Source: Hyphomicrobiales bacterium (GTDB lineage Bacteria > Pseudomonadota > Alphaproteobacteria > Rhizobiales > Rhizobiaceae). Taken from it: a stretch of 64,000 nucleotides of DNA. Below, one piece after another: positions 37,028 through 46,949 of the stretch; positions within the stretch are counted from its first letter, which is position 1; each line of letters starts with the position of its first letter. The notes under the pieces are model-generated. The model saw only the letters and a list, made by a program, of their open reading frames with translations, had not been told where the DNA came from and made no database searches. Location: NCBI GenBank assembly GCA_900473795.1, contig UCMT01000006.1, forward strand, positions 18,058-82,057. The letters are read 5' to 3'. A program made the translations under genes and the position numbers.

Positions 37028-37538
37028 TTCGCCCTCCATTGAACGATTGATGCTCCGACCCTTCTTCCCTCAGTAGCGTGACTCGTACGAGGCAATAAGT
37101 CCAATCACGATTGGGCGCTCCCGAAGATTTGGACCGCGACAGCGAACGGTTGTGCGGTGCCGATAGTGATATTGCATTGGACCACACCGACCGCCTCGTT
37201 GGTCAGAAAGCGCGAATACTATACAGAAAGCGCATCTACTGTTTCATTCTGGGAAGGGCATGCCTTTCTTTAAGGTTCCATTAGCGAGCGTATCCCAAAA
37301 CTTCGTCCGTAGAATGTAGGCAACGCCGGGTGCTTTCAGGATCGCTTTGGCCGGAACCGGCTCGATCCGTGCAAGCTGTCCGGCAACCAAAGAAGGGCTG
37401 CTGTCGAGCACGTAGGAGCGAGACGTTGGGATGACCAATCGTCAAAAAAAAGGGGAGTATGGTTGCGCATGATGAAGATGAAAGGGGGCGTGAAGCGTTC
37501 ATCCGAACCAAGGTGTTGTCGAGGGATTCGCCGGTAAC
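37028..37538. other. Divergent intergenic region, 510 bases
   Basis: It lies between the hypothetical gene (-) and the GGDEF-EAL gene (+) and must hold both promoters. A 64-codon open frame on the minus strand (37244-37438) has fairly protein-like content and could be a gene remnant, but I cannot name it. Confidence 0.35.
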
Positions 37539-39641
37539 ATGCTGAAACAGTCAAGCCCGCTGACCAAACCGCTATCTTCCCTCGAAAACTACATCAAATC
37601 CATCGGGCGAAACTATTCCAATGCCGTCGTGGTCATGGGTTTTCTCATCGGGGCCACATATCTGACGGTTATGATCGCCCTTGATCGCCATGCGCTCCAG
37701 CAGGACATCAGCTCCCTGACCAGTAGCCAGTTCATCCGTTTCCAGCAGCTCGCCAACCAGACGCGAGCGCTGATGCGAGCCTCCGCCGATGCAAACTTGC
37801 CGGAATACATTATCGCGCCCATGGTCGACGACATCCGTGATGCCGTCACTGACATCCGAACCATGAGCGATCAGCTGGAGGGACTGCATCGCCGCATCGG
37901 CCAGAATCTCTTGGAGAAATTCAACCCCCGCGACGGGACTTCCGAACTGTTGCGCGTCGACCTCAACCGGCGCCTCGAAGACTTCCTCCGGCGTGCCGGG
38001 AGGGTGGCTGCCGCCACCAACAAGGAGCGTCGGCAACGCTACACCTTCTGGGGGCCGATCGACTTTGCCGTCTCGTCGGAGGGCACCCTGACCCGTCAGT
38101 TCAGCGACCTCATCAACCGCACCCACGATCGCAGCAACATCAGCATCGACAACGCAAAGATGATCAGCACGTCTCTTCTTGCGTTGATCGCGGCCACTCT
38201 CGGACTGGCCAGCGCTTTCCTGTTCAGTCCCCTGCTGAAGAAGTTGCGGAACGAGCATCGGCGGACGATGGACTTTGAATTTCAGCTGAAGCAACTTGCC
38301 CATAACGACTCGCTTACAGGAATCCACAACCGATCTGCCTTTAGCGAGGCACTCGGCAATCTGTTCACTGAGCTGAGACGAAGCGGCGCCGGTTTTTCCG
38401 TGCTGCTCGTCGACCTCGACCGCTTCAAGAGCATCAATGACGGCTTCGGACATCCAGCCGGCGACGCGGTGTTGCGTCACGTTGCAGTCGCGCTCGAGCG
38501 GGTCTTCCGGTCCGACGACTTTGTCGCGCGGCTGGGCGGCGACGAGTTCGCGGTACTGTTGCCCGGAATCGTTGATGAAGCCACCCTTGCAAACATTGCA
38601 AATCGCGCTGTGGCGACGGTTGCTGCAGATTTTCTTTTCGAGGGCCGCACCTTGCGGGTCTCGGCCAGTATCGGGGGGGCTGTCGTCCCCAATCACGCAA
38701 CGGACGAGCCGGGGCTGATGCGGGTCGCGGACCTTGCGCTCTACACGGCCAAAAGTGCGCGCAACACAGCCGTCATATTCGACGAAGCAGCGCTGGCGCG
38801 GCGACTGGAGGAAAACCAGTTATCCCTCGCCCTTGTCGTCGCAGTCGATCGCAACGAGTTCGTCGTGCACTATCAGCCGAAGGTCGATCTGCTGACTGGA
38901 GAGCATCTGGGTTTCGAGGCGCTCGTGCGCTGGCATCATCCCAGCCTTGGCCTGCTGGCCCCGGGACGTTTCCTGCCGTTGATGGAAGGGCCGCATCTCA
39001 TCCGCGGCATGACCCGGTCGGTGGCGTCCATCGTCGGACGTGATCTGCGGGCCTGGAAAGACGCCGGGCTTATCCCCGGACCGATTGCGATCAACCTGCC
39101 CGAGGCGCTTCTGGTCGGCGAGGACGGCTACGAGATGCTCGCCCAGGTCATCCGGGAACACGGCCTCGACTGGCATGATTTCGCGGTAGAAGTGACGGAA
39201 GATGTCTTCCTCAACCGCCATGCCGATCATATCCTTGAGACGGTAACGCGCTTTCGCGAGCATGGCCTTTCCGTCTCCCTCGACGACTTTGGAACCGGTT
39301 TTGCTTCGCTGGTGCACCTGCGTGACTTTCCCTTCGACGAACTGAAGATCGATCGCAGCTTCGTTGCCGACATAGGGACCGACATGCGCTCGGAGCAGAT
39401 TGTTCGCGCCATGGTCGATCTGTCGCGCAATCTTGGAAAGCGGTGCGTCGCAGAAGGCATCGAGACCGACATGCAGCGGCGCTTCCTGGTGAACGCCGGT
39501 TGTGAGATCGGTCAGGGTTATTTCTTTGCCAAGCCGCAGCCCGCTGACGTGGCGCGTCAACGCCTGCTGAAGCCGCTCGTTTTTTCAGATCCATCGGCGA
39601 GGGTTGCCGCCGGACAGCGCGTCGGCCGAAGCGCCGGGTAG
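37539..39641 (+). CDS. Membrane GGDEF-EAL protein (c-di-GMP synthesis and breakdown)
   Basis: 700 residues. TM1 (about 26-48), a helical periplasmic sensor of about 160 residues and TM2 (about 208-233) lead to a GGDEF domain (LGGDEFAVL) and an EAL domain (GFEALVRWHHP, VEVTED, LDDFGTGFASL, KIDRSFV). The inhibitory I-site RSDD sits five residues before GGDEF. Both active sites look intact, so it may act as cyclase, phosphodiesterase or both, depending on the signal. Sixty-three bases downstream lies an orphan sugar-binding protein, which could deliver the periplasmic signal. A c-di-GMP output in the window is the PilZ domain of BcsA. Confidence 0.93.
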   Translation: MLKQSSPLTKPLSSLENYIKSIGRNYSNAVVVMGFLIGATYLTVMIALDRHALQQDISSLTSSQFIRFQQLANQTRALMRASADANLPEYIIAPMVDDIRDAVTDIRTMSDQLEGLHRRIGQNLLEKFNPRDGTSELLRVDLNRRLEDFLRRAGRVAAATNKERRQRYTFWGPIDFAVSSEGTLTRQFSDLINRTHDRSNISIDNAKMISTSLLALIAATLGLASAFLFSPLLKKLRNEHRRTMDFEFQLKQLAHNDSLTGIHNRSAFSEALGNLFTELRRSGAGFSVLLVDLDRFKSINDGFGHPAGDAVLRHVAVALERVFRSDDFVARLGGDEFAVLLPGIVDEATLANIANRAVATVAADFLFEGRTLRVSASIGGAVVPNHATDEPGLMRVADLALYTAKSARNTAVIFDEAALARRLEENQLSLALVVAVDRNEFVVHYQPKVDLLTGEHLGFEALVRWHHPSLGLLAPGRFLPLMEGPHLIRGMTRSVASIVGRDLRAWKDAGLIPGPIAINLPEALLVGEDGYEMLAQVIREHGLDWHDFAVEVTEDVFLNRHADHILETVTRFREHGLSVSLDDFGTGFASLVHLRDFPFDELKIDRSFVADIGTDMRSEQIVRAMVDLSRNLGKRCVAEGIETDMQRRFLVNAGCEIGQGYFFAKPQPADVARQRLLKPLVFSDPSARVAAGQRVGRSAG

Positions 39642-39704
39642 GCGACCGGTGCACCGTATGATCCTCGCACAGTTGATGGTTTCTCATTTCAAAGGAAGGC
39701 AGTG

Positions 39705-40961
39705 ATGAAGAACAAGTCAAGGCGGTTTTGTTTCGCGGTGACCGTTGCGCTTGCGAGTTTGTGTCAGGGACAGCCAGTGGCCGCAGAAGAGGGAATGGCG
39801 GTCGACGTCGTCCACTATTGGGTATCAAAAAGTGAATCTGCGGCGCTGGACGTCTTTCGAAAGGCATGGGTCGCCGCTGGCAACCAGTGGGCCGATATGC
39901 CGGCCAGGAACAAGGTAGAGGTGCAGAGGACCGTCAGCGAGCGTGTTGCCAACGGCTACGCACCGGCTGTCATGCAATGGAATGCCAATGAGGGCTCGCG
40001 CGAGTTGCCCGAAATGGGAATTGTCCTGGACATTGATCAGGTGGCCCGAGAGGACAACTGGCGCGATTTCCTGCCCGCAACTGTGCTTGACCGTATCACC
40101 TATAACGGCAAGGTCTATTTTGCACCGACCAATATCCACGCCGAGAACTGGCTCTGGACAAGTGAAGCCGTCTTCCGCGACCTGGACCTGGCGACGCCGC
40201 ACACCTGGGACGGCATCTTCGCCGCTGCAGAGAAGATCAAGGCGAGTGGCCGGCTGCCTGTTGCCGTGGGCGGGGGTAGCTGGGAGATATCGCTGATTTT
40301 CAACAACATCATGTATGAGAAGGTCGGGTCTGAGGGATATGCCCGTGTCATCAGCGGCGATCCGACGATGGTCAACGATCCGCGGATGATCGAGGCGCTC
40401 GAGGTGCTGCGCCGCGTATCGCGCTATGCCGAGCCTGCCGCAGCCCGAAAGACCAAGACCTGGGCGGATGCCACGACTGCGGTCGGGAGTGGCGCGGCGG
40501 GGATGCAGTTCATGGGAGATTGGGCCAAGGGCGAGCTGGCAGCGCATGGCTATACCGTCGACAAGGACTTCGGTTGCAGCTTGGTGCCCGGCACTGCCAT
40601 CGCCTACTTCATGGTCATTGATGCCTTTGCCTTTCCGCTGACAAGCCGCGAGGAAGCAGCCGAAGGCCAGAAGGCTTTCGCCCGCATGGTGCTCGATCGC
40701 GACAATCAGGTGGCTTTCAGCCGCATCAAGGGCTCGCTCCCGGTGCGCACCGACGTCGATCCAAGCGGGCTCGACCGCTGCGGACGCCTTGGTCTCCAGA
40801 TGATTGCCGAAAAGAAAGGCCAGGTTAGTGCCCAGTCGATGGCCATGCCGACGCAGATGTCGGACGGCTGGATCGATGTCCTGGCCGATTTCTTCAACGA
40901 CCAGACCATCACGCCTGCGACAGCGCAACGGCGCCTGCATGATGTCGTCATGCAGCGTTGA
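39705..40961 (+). CDS. Orphan extracellular solute-binding protein, family 1 (sugar type)
   Basis: 418 residues with a signal peptide (about 1-27, cut near VAAEE). It belongs to the MalE/UgpB-like family: VVHYWVSKSESAALDVFRKAW at the N-terminus, YAPAVMQWNANEG, LATPHTWDGIFAAAEKIKASG, and GAAGMQFMGDWAKGEL, which lies in the ligand cleft. These bind sugars or oligosaccharides for ABC importers, but no permease or ATPase adjoins it. It follows the GGDEF-EAL gene by 63 bases with AAGGAAGG before the ATG, suggesting one transcript. A GTG lies three bases earlier. A signalling role through the periplasmic domain of its neighbour is inference. Confidence 0.85.
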   Translation: MKNKSRRFCFAVTVALASLCQGQPVAAEEGMAVDVVHYWVSKSESAALDVFRKAWVAAGNQWADMPARNKVEVQRTVSERVANGYAPAVMQWNANEGSRELPEMGIVLDIDQVAREDNWRDFLPATVLDRITYNGKVYFAPTNIHAENWLWTSEAVFRDLDLATPHTWDGIFAAAEKIKASGRLPVAVGGGSWEISLIFNNIMYEKVGSEGYARVISGDPTMVNDPRMIEALEVLRRVSRYAEPAAARKTKTWADATTAVGSGAAGMQFMGDWAKGELAAHGYTVDKDFGCSLVPGTAIAYFMVIDAFAFPLTSREEAAEGQKAFARMVLDRDNQVAFSRIKGSLPVRTDVDPSGLDRCGRLGLQMIAEKKGQVSAQSMAMPTQMSDGWIDVLADFFNDQTITPATAQRRLHDVVMQR

Positions 40962-41237
40962 GATCAGCGGAGTCCAGATAACGCACGCTTTATACCAACT
41001 CCGCAGGAAATAGGCGGAACGGGATACATGTGACAGCTCGGTGGATTGAAGCTTGCCATTTGGCGCGGCAATCTGAGGCGGTCAATGCGACGGCCATGAA
41101 GGCCATTTGCTGAAGCAATACCCGCCCATCGATCATGTCACCGCGATGGGCGGTTACTTCTTTCGCCGCCCCTTGCCGCAATCAGGATAGCGCGCGACCA
41201 AGTGTGGTGAGCGTGCCGGCACACCGATCCCAAGCCC

Positions 41238-42242
41238 CTATTTTCTCGTACGGCGTTGCCTGGTCTCGCTCCAGCCCATTCTGGCTGTCTCCGATGGCGT
41301 TTCCCCGAAAGCTTGATGATAGGCGGCCGCAAATCGACCCAGATGGGAAAAACCCCAGTCTCGCGCAATCTCGGCAACAGACAGGGAATTGCCATCATTG
41401 GCGAGGGCCTTGCGAACCCCCTCGAGGCGGATCGTCCGCAAATAGTTCAAGGGCGTGGTATCTTTGAATTGCTGAAAGGACGCCTGCAATGCCCGCACGC
41501 TGGTGCCAGCCTCGCGCGCAATATCCGCGACGGTGATCGAGCGCGATACGTTGGCGTACATGTATTCTATCGCTCTTTTCAATCGCCGAGGAACGGCAGG
41601 AGAAACCGGGCGAGTCAGTCGAGGCCAATAGTTGTTGGGAACCACCTCCAAGAGCACGATCATCATCGCCTGGAAGAGGCGCTCGATGGCGATTGGCGAG
41701 AGGTGATCGGCATCATCGATGTCGACACAATTCCAGACAAGGTTTCCAAGCGCCACCAACCGCGAGCCTTTTACGGTTGACAGATCAATGGTGCCGGAGA
41801 ATTCGATATTGTCGGTAACAGGCCCGTCGAGCAGTTCACTCAGTTGCTGGGTCATCGCCGATTTCTCGAAGGCCATGCCGATATGGCTGCGGTCTTCGTG
41901 GAGCACCAGCTTTTCAAAGTGGGACATGTCGCCCAAAAAGCCAGTCTTCGGCGTCGAGACGATGCGGCTGCGCCCGACATCAATCTCCATGGCGCCCGAG
42001 GTTGGAAGGTAAAGGACATAGGCGTCTGGCGCACTGCCGAGCGACACTTTCATGCCGGAATGGCACTTTCCGTTCCACACGCTATAGCGGCCGATGGTGT
42101 AATGCCGGTCTTCGACGGAAATTCGTTGGCGCGGTCTGAGAGGCTCTACATTGGCAGGGGACAACGTCCTCGCGTAGTGCTCGGACATCTCGTCAGCATC
42201 GGCTTCCACGATGCGGAAGACGGAGTGAGTAACGTACCTCAT
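41238..42242 (-). CDS. AraC family transcriptional regulator
   Basis: 334 residues. An N-terminal AraC-binding-like domain (about 1-200, with YVLYLPTSGAMEIDVGR) is followed by a C-terminal pair of helix-turn-helix motifs: ITVADIAREAGTSVRALQASF and SLSVAEIARDWGFSHLGRFAAAY, ending in FGETPSETAR. The effector and targets are unknown. It stands alone, convergent with the orphan sugar-binding protein and divergent from the tad genes, so either could be its target. Confidence 0.93.
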   Translation of the reverse strand: MRYVTHSVFRIVEADADEMSEHYARTLSPANVEPLRPRQRISVEDRHYTIGRYSVWNGKCHSGMKVSLGSAPDAYVLYLPTSGAMEIDVGRSRIVSTPKTGFLGDMSHFEKLVLHEDRSHIGMAFEKSAMTQQLSELLDGPVTDNIEFSGTIDLSTVKGSRLVALGNLVWNCVDIDDADHLSPIAIERLFQAMMIVLLEVVPNNYWPRLTRPVSPAVPRRLKRAIEYMYANVSRSITVADIAREAGTSVRALQASFQQFKDTTPLNYLRTIRLEGVRKALANDGNSLSVAEIARDWGFSHLGRFAAAYHQAFGETPSETARMGWSETRQRRTRK

Positions 42243-42733
42243 CAGGGCTCCAAAAAAGAACGAGCCCCTTGGAACTCGAGCGATAAGTTGCCTAAACCGA
42301 ACCCGCAGGACGGCCAGCTTTCAATTATCATATAAATAAGTTGGAATTAATATAGGACCGCGGTCACGGTTGCAGCCTATTTGCGCAGGTTATAGCCATT
42401 ATAAGCGAAAATCATAGCCGTAGGACCGGTCGGGTGAAGACGCAGGTTTCTTTCGCGTCCGTTGGATCAGGGCGGCAGTTGCAGGGACGCTTGTTTGTCG
42501 CCATGTGATAACCTCCCGGCCCCTTTAATTGATGAGCCGGCTCAGAGCCGCACGCGGGGAAAGCAGTCCATTCTTTGGCCGAAAGCGCAAACGCGAAAAG
42601 CTTTAGGCCATTTTTCGGCGTGGTCCGGATAGCGCTGCGCTATCTGGCCAGCATGAGCGTATCATCGTTGACTAATGGATAAGCTTCGTCGTGGATCATC
42701 GGCCTTCAACAAGCTGAAAAGGTCCCCTGCTGA
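42243..42733. other. Divergent intergenic region, 490 bases
   Basis: It lies between the AraC gene (-) and the TadG-like gene (+). An AT-rich patch near 42325-42360 is the likely promoter area of the regulator. No gene or clear dyad was found. Confidence 0.4.
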
Positions 42734-44128
42734 ATGAATTCCCCTCTTGTCTCCGGTTGTAGCAGCCTCGCGTCACGGCTGAAGTCGATGATTATCGACA
42801 GGCGGGGCAATGTCGCTATCTCGGCTGCGATCTGCGCCGTGCCAATGATTCTCGCAGTGGGCGCAAGCCTGGACTACACGCGCGCATACAACGTTCAAAG
42901 CAAGATGCAGGCCGATCTCGATGCGGCCCTGGTCGCCGCCATCAAGCAGATCGACACCTACGACGAAAAAAAGCTCGAGCAAAAGGTCATCGATTGGTTC
43001 GAAGCCCAGGCGGACAAGAGCGATTCCAGCTACGATCTCACGAGCGTCACGATCGACCAGACGAACCACACCATCACGGCCACCGCCAAGGGAACCGTGC
43101 CGACCACGATCATGACGATTGCCAATATTCAATCGGTTCCGGTTGGCGTTACCAGCGCGATCAAGGGGCCGGCAACGTCCTATGTCGACGTTCATATCGT
43201 CATCGACAAGTCGGCCTCCATGCTCCTCGCCGCGACATCTGCGGACCAGGCGATGCTGCGCAGCGACGCCAATCTCAAATGTGAATTTGCCTGTCACAGC
43301 ACCGCTGATCCGGTCAAGAAAAACACCACCGGCGCGACATTGTCACCGACCTATTACGACTATATCAAAGCGCTCGGTGTCAAACTCCGCTCGGACGTTG
43401 CGCTCGATGCAGTCGAGGAAGTGCTCGACATGGTCGACGAAGCCGACGAGGACCACAAGCGGATCAGGGTCAGCCTCTATAGCCTCGGCGACAACGTTTC
43501 AGAGGTCCTGGCACCGACCTATTCGACCAGCGCGGCTCGCAAGAAATTGTCCGATGACGCCAACGGCCTCACGAGCGCCAGCTCGAAAGAAGCCACGTAT
43601 TTCGACACTTCGCTGACGACACTCGCCAGCAAGATCGGGACTGGCGGTGACGGTTCGTCAGCATCGAGCCCGATGAAACTCGTGCTTTTGCTGACGGATG
43701 GCGTGCAGTCGGAGCGAAACTGGGTCTTGCAAGACAAAAAGCTGACCACGCTTCGCAGTCCAACATCCCTTGGCAATCTTCGAAAAGTGGTCACACCATT
43801 GAATCCGGATTGGTGCAATTCGGTGCAGAAGAAAACCGCGACGATTGCGGTTCTCTATACGGAATATCTGGCGATTCCGGCTGACTGGGGATACAACGCG
43901 ACACTGGCACAAAATATGGCCGGCAGCCGCTGGGACTCCGTGTGGGGCGGCACCCTTCATAGCGGCGTCAGCGGCAGCATTAGTCGCCAGGACTATATCC
44001 CCATTGCCCTGCAAGACTGCGCCTCGTCGCCCGACCTCTTCATTTCGGCCGCTTCCGAAGACGAAATTACCAAAGGTCTCTCCACGCTCTTCAACCAGTA
44101 TCTGACCTCGGTGCGGCTGACACAATGA
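42734..44128 (+). CDS. TadG-like pilus-associated protein with von Willebrand A-type domain
   Basis: 464 residues. The N-terminal DRRGNVAISAAICAVPMILAVGASLDYTRAY is the TadG/TadE-type membrane segment. A large periplasmic part resembles a von Willebrand A domain: VDVHIVIDKSASM has the metal-site DxSxS pattern (DKSAS), and KLVLLLTDGVQ is the typical later strand. TadG proteins accompany Flp/Tad pili or act in surface adhesion. The stop overlaps the next gene by four bases. No tadA, tadB, tadC, cpaC or flp pilin gene is in the window. Confidence 0.85.
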   Translation: MNSPLVSGCSSLASRLKSMIIDRRGNVAISAAICAVPMILAVGASLDYTRAYNVQSKMQADLDAALVAAIKQIDTYDEKKLEQKVIDWFEAQADKSDSSYDLTSVTIDQTNHTITATAKGTVPTTIMTIANIQSVPVGVTSAIKGPATSYVDVHIVIDKSASMLLAATSADQAMLRSDANLKCEFACHSTADPVKKNTTGATLSPTYYDYIKALGVKLRSDVALDAVEEVLDMVDEADEDHKRIRVSLYSLGDNVSEVLAPTYSTSAARKKLSDDANGLTSASSKEATYFDTSLTTLASKIGTGGDGSSASSPMKLVLLLTDGVQSERNWVLQDKKLTTLRSPTSLGNLRKVVTPLNPDWCNSVQKKTATIAVLYTEYLAIPADWGYNATLAQNMAGSRWDSVWGGTLHSGVSGSISRQDYIPIALQDCASSPDLFISAASEDEITKGLSTLFNQYLTSVRLTQ

Positions 44129-44652
44129 CGCGCCATTTCCGGAAACCCTTGTCGCACCTTGTCCGCGATAGAAGCGGCGCGGCGGCCATTGAGTTCGCGA
44201 TCCTGTCGCTTCCCCTTTTTATGCTTGTCTTCGGCATTCTCGAGCTCGCGGCAATGTTCTTCGTCGATACCGCTCTTGATGCGGCTTTGCACAAGACCGC
44301 GCGGCTCATCAGGACCGGCCAGGCGGCCGAGAAAAACACATCGCTTGCGGACTTCAAGGCAGCCATCTGCGAGGACATGGTCTATCTCCTCAGTTGCGAG
44401 AGCAACCTGCTCGTCGTGGCAAACGTGGTCAGTAACGTCTCGACGGCAGCTGCCATGATGCCTGCCGATTCCGACGGCAACGTCACGATCACCGAGAGTT
44501 TCGACATCGGTTATGGCAGCGACTATATTCTCGTGCAGGCATTTTTGCCCTGGTCGCCGGTGGTGCCGCTCTATTCGCTCTCCAGCCAGAAATTCGTCGA
44601 CGGCAGCTACGTGCTTGGTGCTGCCGTGCTGTTTCGCAACGAGCCCTTCTGA
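44125..44652 (+). CDS. TadE-like minor pseudopilin
   Basis: 175 residues. The N-terminal motif RDRSGAAAIEFAILSLPLFMLVFGILELA contains a short leader, the Gly-Ala cut region and the Glu5-like residue followed by a long hydrophobic helix, as in TadE/TadF pseudopilins. The remainder is periplasmic. It starts within the stop of the TadG-like gene and is followed by a second TadE-like gene after nine bases, so the three form one operon. Confidence 0.88.
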   Translation: MTRHFRKPLSHLVRDRSGAAAIEFAILSLPLFMLVFGILELAAMFFVDTALDAALHKTARLIRTGQAAEKNTSLADFKAAICEDMVYLLSCESNLLVVANVVSNVSTAAAMMPADSDGNVTITESFDIGYGSDYILVQAFLPWSPVVPLYSLSSQKFVDGSYVLGAAVLFRNEPF

Positions 44653-44661
44653 GGAGCGCCG

Positions 44662-45237
44662 ATGATAAAACGTCCAGAAAGTGGTCTCACATCATGGCTG
44701 CCGCAACGGCTCTGGTGGGATCGGACCGGGGCATCTGCCGTGGAGTTCGCCTTGCTGCTTCCGCTTCTCCTCATTCTCCTTGCCGGATTGGCCGACCTCG
44801 GCCACGGATTGGCGGTTCGCAGGAAAGTGACCCAGATGGCCTCCACCTCGGGCGAAATGATTTCGATGCAGACGGCTTGGGTCAGTTCGGACGTGTCCAG
44901 CATTCTTTCCGGTGTCAGCTCGATCCTGCAACCTTACGACCTCGACAACCTCACCATCCTGCTCTGCGTTGTCGACATAGACAAGAAGGGTAAAGCGACG
45001 GTCGCCTGGTCGGCGGCCTATGGCACGACTGCTCTTTCGGCGGGACAGGCCTCACCGACGGATATTCCGGAGGATCTGCAAGAGGAAGATGTGCAGATGA
45101 TCGTGACGCGCGTGCAATACAAGCTGAATACGATCCTGTCGGGACTGTTTGAGAGCTTCACCGGCGATGGCGCTTATGAGTACGAGCAGTATTTTCTCAC
45201 CCGGCCGCGCAACGGTGACACGATCACCTACAGTTAG
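44662..45237 (+). CDS. Second TadE-like minor pseudopilin
   Basis: 191 residues. The N-terminal WDRTGASAVEFALLLPLLLILLAGL repeats the pseudopilin pattern of the gene before it, again with the conserved Glu in VEFALLL. It is probably exported and processed by a prepilin peptidase such as TadV. It starts nine bases after the previous stop with GAGGAG ahead of the ATG. The pair of TadE-like proteins is typical of tad loci, but the assembly machine is elsewhere or absent. Confidence 0.88.
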   Translation: MIKRPESGLTSWLPQRLWWDRTGASAVEFALLLPLLLILLAGLADLGHGLAVRRKVTQMASTSGEMISMQTAWVSSDVSSILSGVSSILQPYDLDNLTILLCVVDIDKKGKATVAWSAAYGTTALSAGQASPTDIPEDLQEEDVQMIVTRVQYKLNTILSGLFESFTGDGAYEYEQYFLTRPRNGDTITYS

Positions 45238-45538
45238 CAAGCGCTCGCATAACACGAAAAATTCCCGCATCAGTGCGGATGAAAGCGGCTTCGGTTACTC
45301 GATCATGCCGTGCCCTTTCCGCGCCGTGCTGCTCGTACGACCGCCAGGACTGGACGACGCTTGAAGTGCTTCCACCGCACTCCTTGGCCACAGGCACGCG
45401 TTGATACGGGGAGGGGTTATCGCCGCAAAGATAGTGAAGGTGACTGGCCGAAACGAAGCTTATACTCGACGGCGAACCTCCCCATATGTTCTGGAACAGC
45501 TGAAACGTCAGCAAGCATCACAAATCTGGAGCAATAGC
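45238..45538. other. Gap without a supported gene
   Basis: It lies between the last tad gene (+) and dctD (-), which converge. Short frames cross it with no protein-like content. Confidence 0.4.
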
Positions 45539-45565
45539 CGCGGAGGACGGATCGACCCGTCCGCG
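45539..45565 (-). terminator. Possible terminator of dctBD
   Basis: A stem of GACGG/CCGTC and CGCG/CGCG with a three-base bulge and six-base loop lies 34 bases past the dctD stop on the minus strand, followed by a weak T-rich stretch. Confidence 0.35.
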
Positions 45566-45598
45566 CTCATGATGGGCGCCGCCGCCCTGTCCCAAGCA

Positions 45599-46948
45599 TC
45601 ATTTGCGTGCCGCATAGCCGGTTCGATTGATGCCGTGGCGCTGCAGTTTGTCGTAAAACGTCTTTCGTGGAATGCCGAGCGCTTCAATTGTCCGGCGCAC
45701 ATCGCCCTCATTGGCGGCCAGCGCTTCGCGAATGATTTCCGCTTCGTACTGCTCCAGCTTTTCCGGAAGCGTGGCTGAGGGCGACGGCACAGAGATCGCC
45801 TTCTCGCCACCACCTTCAAGGCCGAGTACCACTCTTTCGGCGAAATGGGAAAGCTCGCGAACATTTCCCGGCCAGGTGTGCGACGAGAGGTGGTGTCGCA
45901 CGCTCTGTGAAAGGGCAGGCACGTCCCGATGAAAACGGGCCGCAGCGCGGGCGGCAAAATGCGAAAACAACAGGGGAATATCGTCGCGGCGTTCGCGAAG
46001 CGGAGGAATGGAAATCGTCACGACGTTCAGCCGGTAGTAAAGATCCTCGCGAAAATCGCCGCGCGCATCGGGATCGCCGAGATCAATCTTGGCGGCGGCC
46101 ACGACCCGGAGATCAACGGGACGGATCTCGTTCGTGCCAAGCGGCGTGATTTCGCGCATTTCGAGAACGCGAAGCATCTTCACCTGCGTCGCTACAGGCA
46201 TGCTTTCGATCTCGTCGAGAAAAAGTGTGCCGCCGCTCGCATGCTCGATCCTCCCCATGCGACGCTTTTGGGCACCGGTGAAGGCGCCTGCTTCATGGCC
46301 GAACAATTCGCTCTCAATCACGGTCTCGGGCAGGGCGCCGCAGTTGAGTGCGACGAAATTGCCTTTTCGTCTCCGGCTCCACTGATGGAGAAGCTGGGCG
46401 ACAACCTCCTTGCCGCTGCCGGTCTCGCCGGCGACAAGCACGTCGACGTCGGTATCGGCGATGTGGCGCAGGATATTGCGCAGGTTTTCCATCGCCGGCG
46501 TCTGACCGATCAGCGGCAGACTGTCCTGCGCATCCTCGGCCGCCCGGCGCAATGCCCGGTTTTCCATCACCAGCCGTCGTTTCTCGCTTGCCCGGTGTAC
46601 ACTCTGGACCAGCCGGTCGGCCGCGAAAGGTTTGGCGATGAAATCATAGGCGCCGTTCTGGATCGCCTGAACAGCCATTGGGATATCGCCATGCCCCGTG
46701 ACGAGGATCACCGGCAGGTCGGCGTCCCTCTCCCTCAGCATGTCGAACAGTTGCAGCCCATCGATCTCCGGCATGCGAATATCCGTCACGACGGCACCGG
46801 CGAAGTCGGATGTCAGTTCGGCAAGTGCTGCCTTGGCACTGGGGAACGCCGACACGGCAAAGCCGGCCAGCTCAAGCGTCTGAGCGGTGGCGCGGCGAAG
46901 ATCCTTGTCGTCATCGACGAGCGCGACTGGCGTCAATGGCTCCATCAT
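45599..46948 (-). CDS. dctD: C4-dicarboxylate transport response regulator, sigma-54 activator
   Basis: 449 residues. A receiver domain (Asp56 in [12 protein letters not shown]) leads to an AAA+ domain with Walker [18 protein letters not shown], which contacts sigma-54, and Walker [14 protein letters not shown]-terminal Fis-type helix-turn-helix ([20 protein letters not shown]) follows. Once phosphorylated by DctB it binds upstream sites and opens the dctA sigma-54 promoter, which is visible at 48942-48956. Two ATGs in a row mark the start, one base after the dctB stop. Confidence 0.96.
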   Translation of the reverse strand: MMEPLTPVALVDDDKDLRRATAQTLELAGFAVSAFPSAKAALAELTSDFAGAVVTDIRMPEIDGLQLFDMLRERDADLPVILVTGHGDIPMAVQAIQNGAYDFIAKPFAADRLVQSVHRASEKRRLVMENRALRRAAEDAQDSLPLIGQTPAMENLRNILRHIADTDVDVLVAGETGSGKEVVAQLLHQWSRRRKGNFVALNCGALPETVIESELFGHEAGAFTGAQKRRMGRIEHASGGTLFLDEIESMPVATQVKMLRVLEMREITPLGTNEIRPVDLRVVAAAKIDLGDPDARGDFREDLYYRLNVVTISIPPLRERRDDIPLLFSHFAARAAARFHRDVPALSQSVRHHLSSHTWPGNVRELSHFAERVVLGLEGGGEKAISVPSPSATLPEKLEQYEAEIIREALAANEGDVRRTIEALGIPRKTFYDKLQRHGINRTGYAARK

Positions 46949-46949
46949 C

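Noticed and set aside
37244..37438. 64-codon minus-strand frame in the gap before the GGDEF-EAL gene
   Set aside because: It has some protein-like content but no recognisable family and no good start signal. It is left as a possible remnant only.
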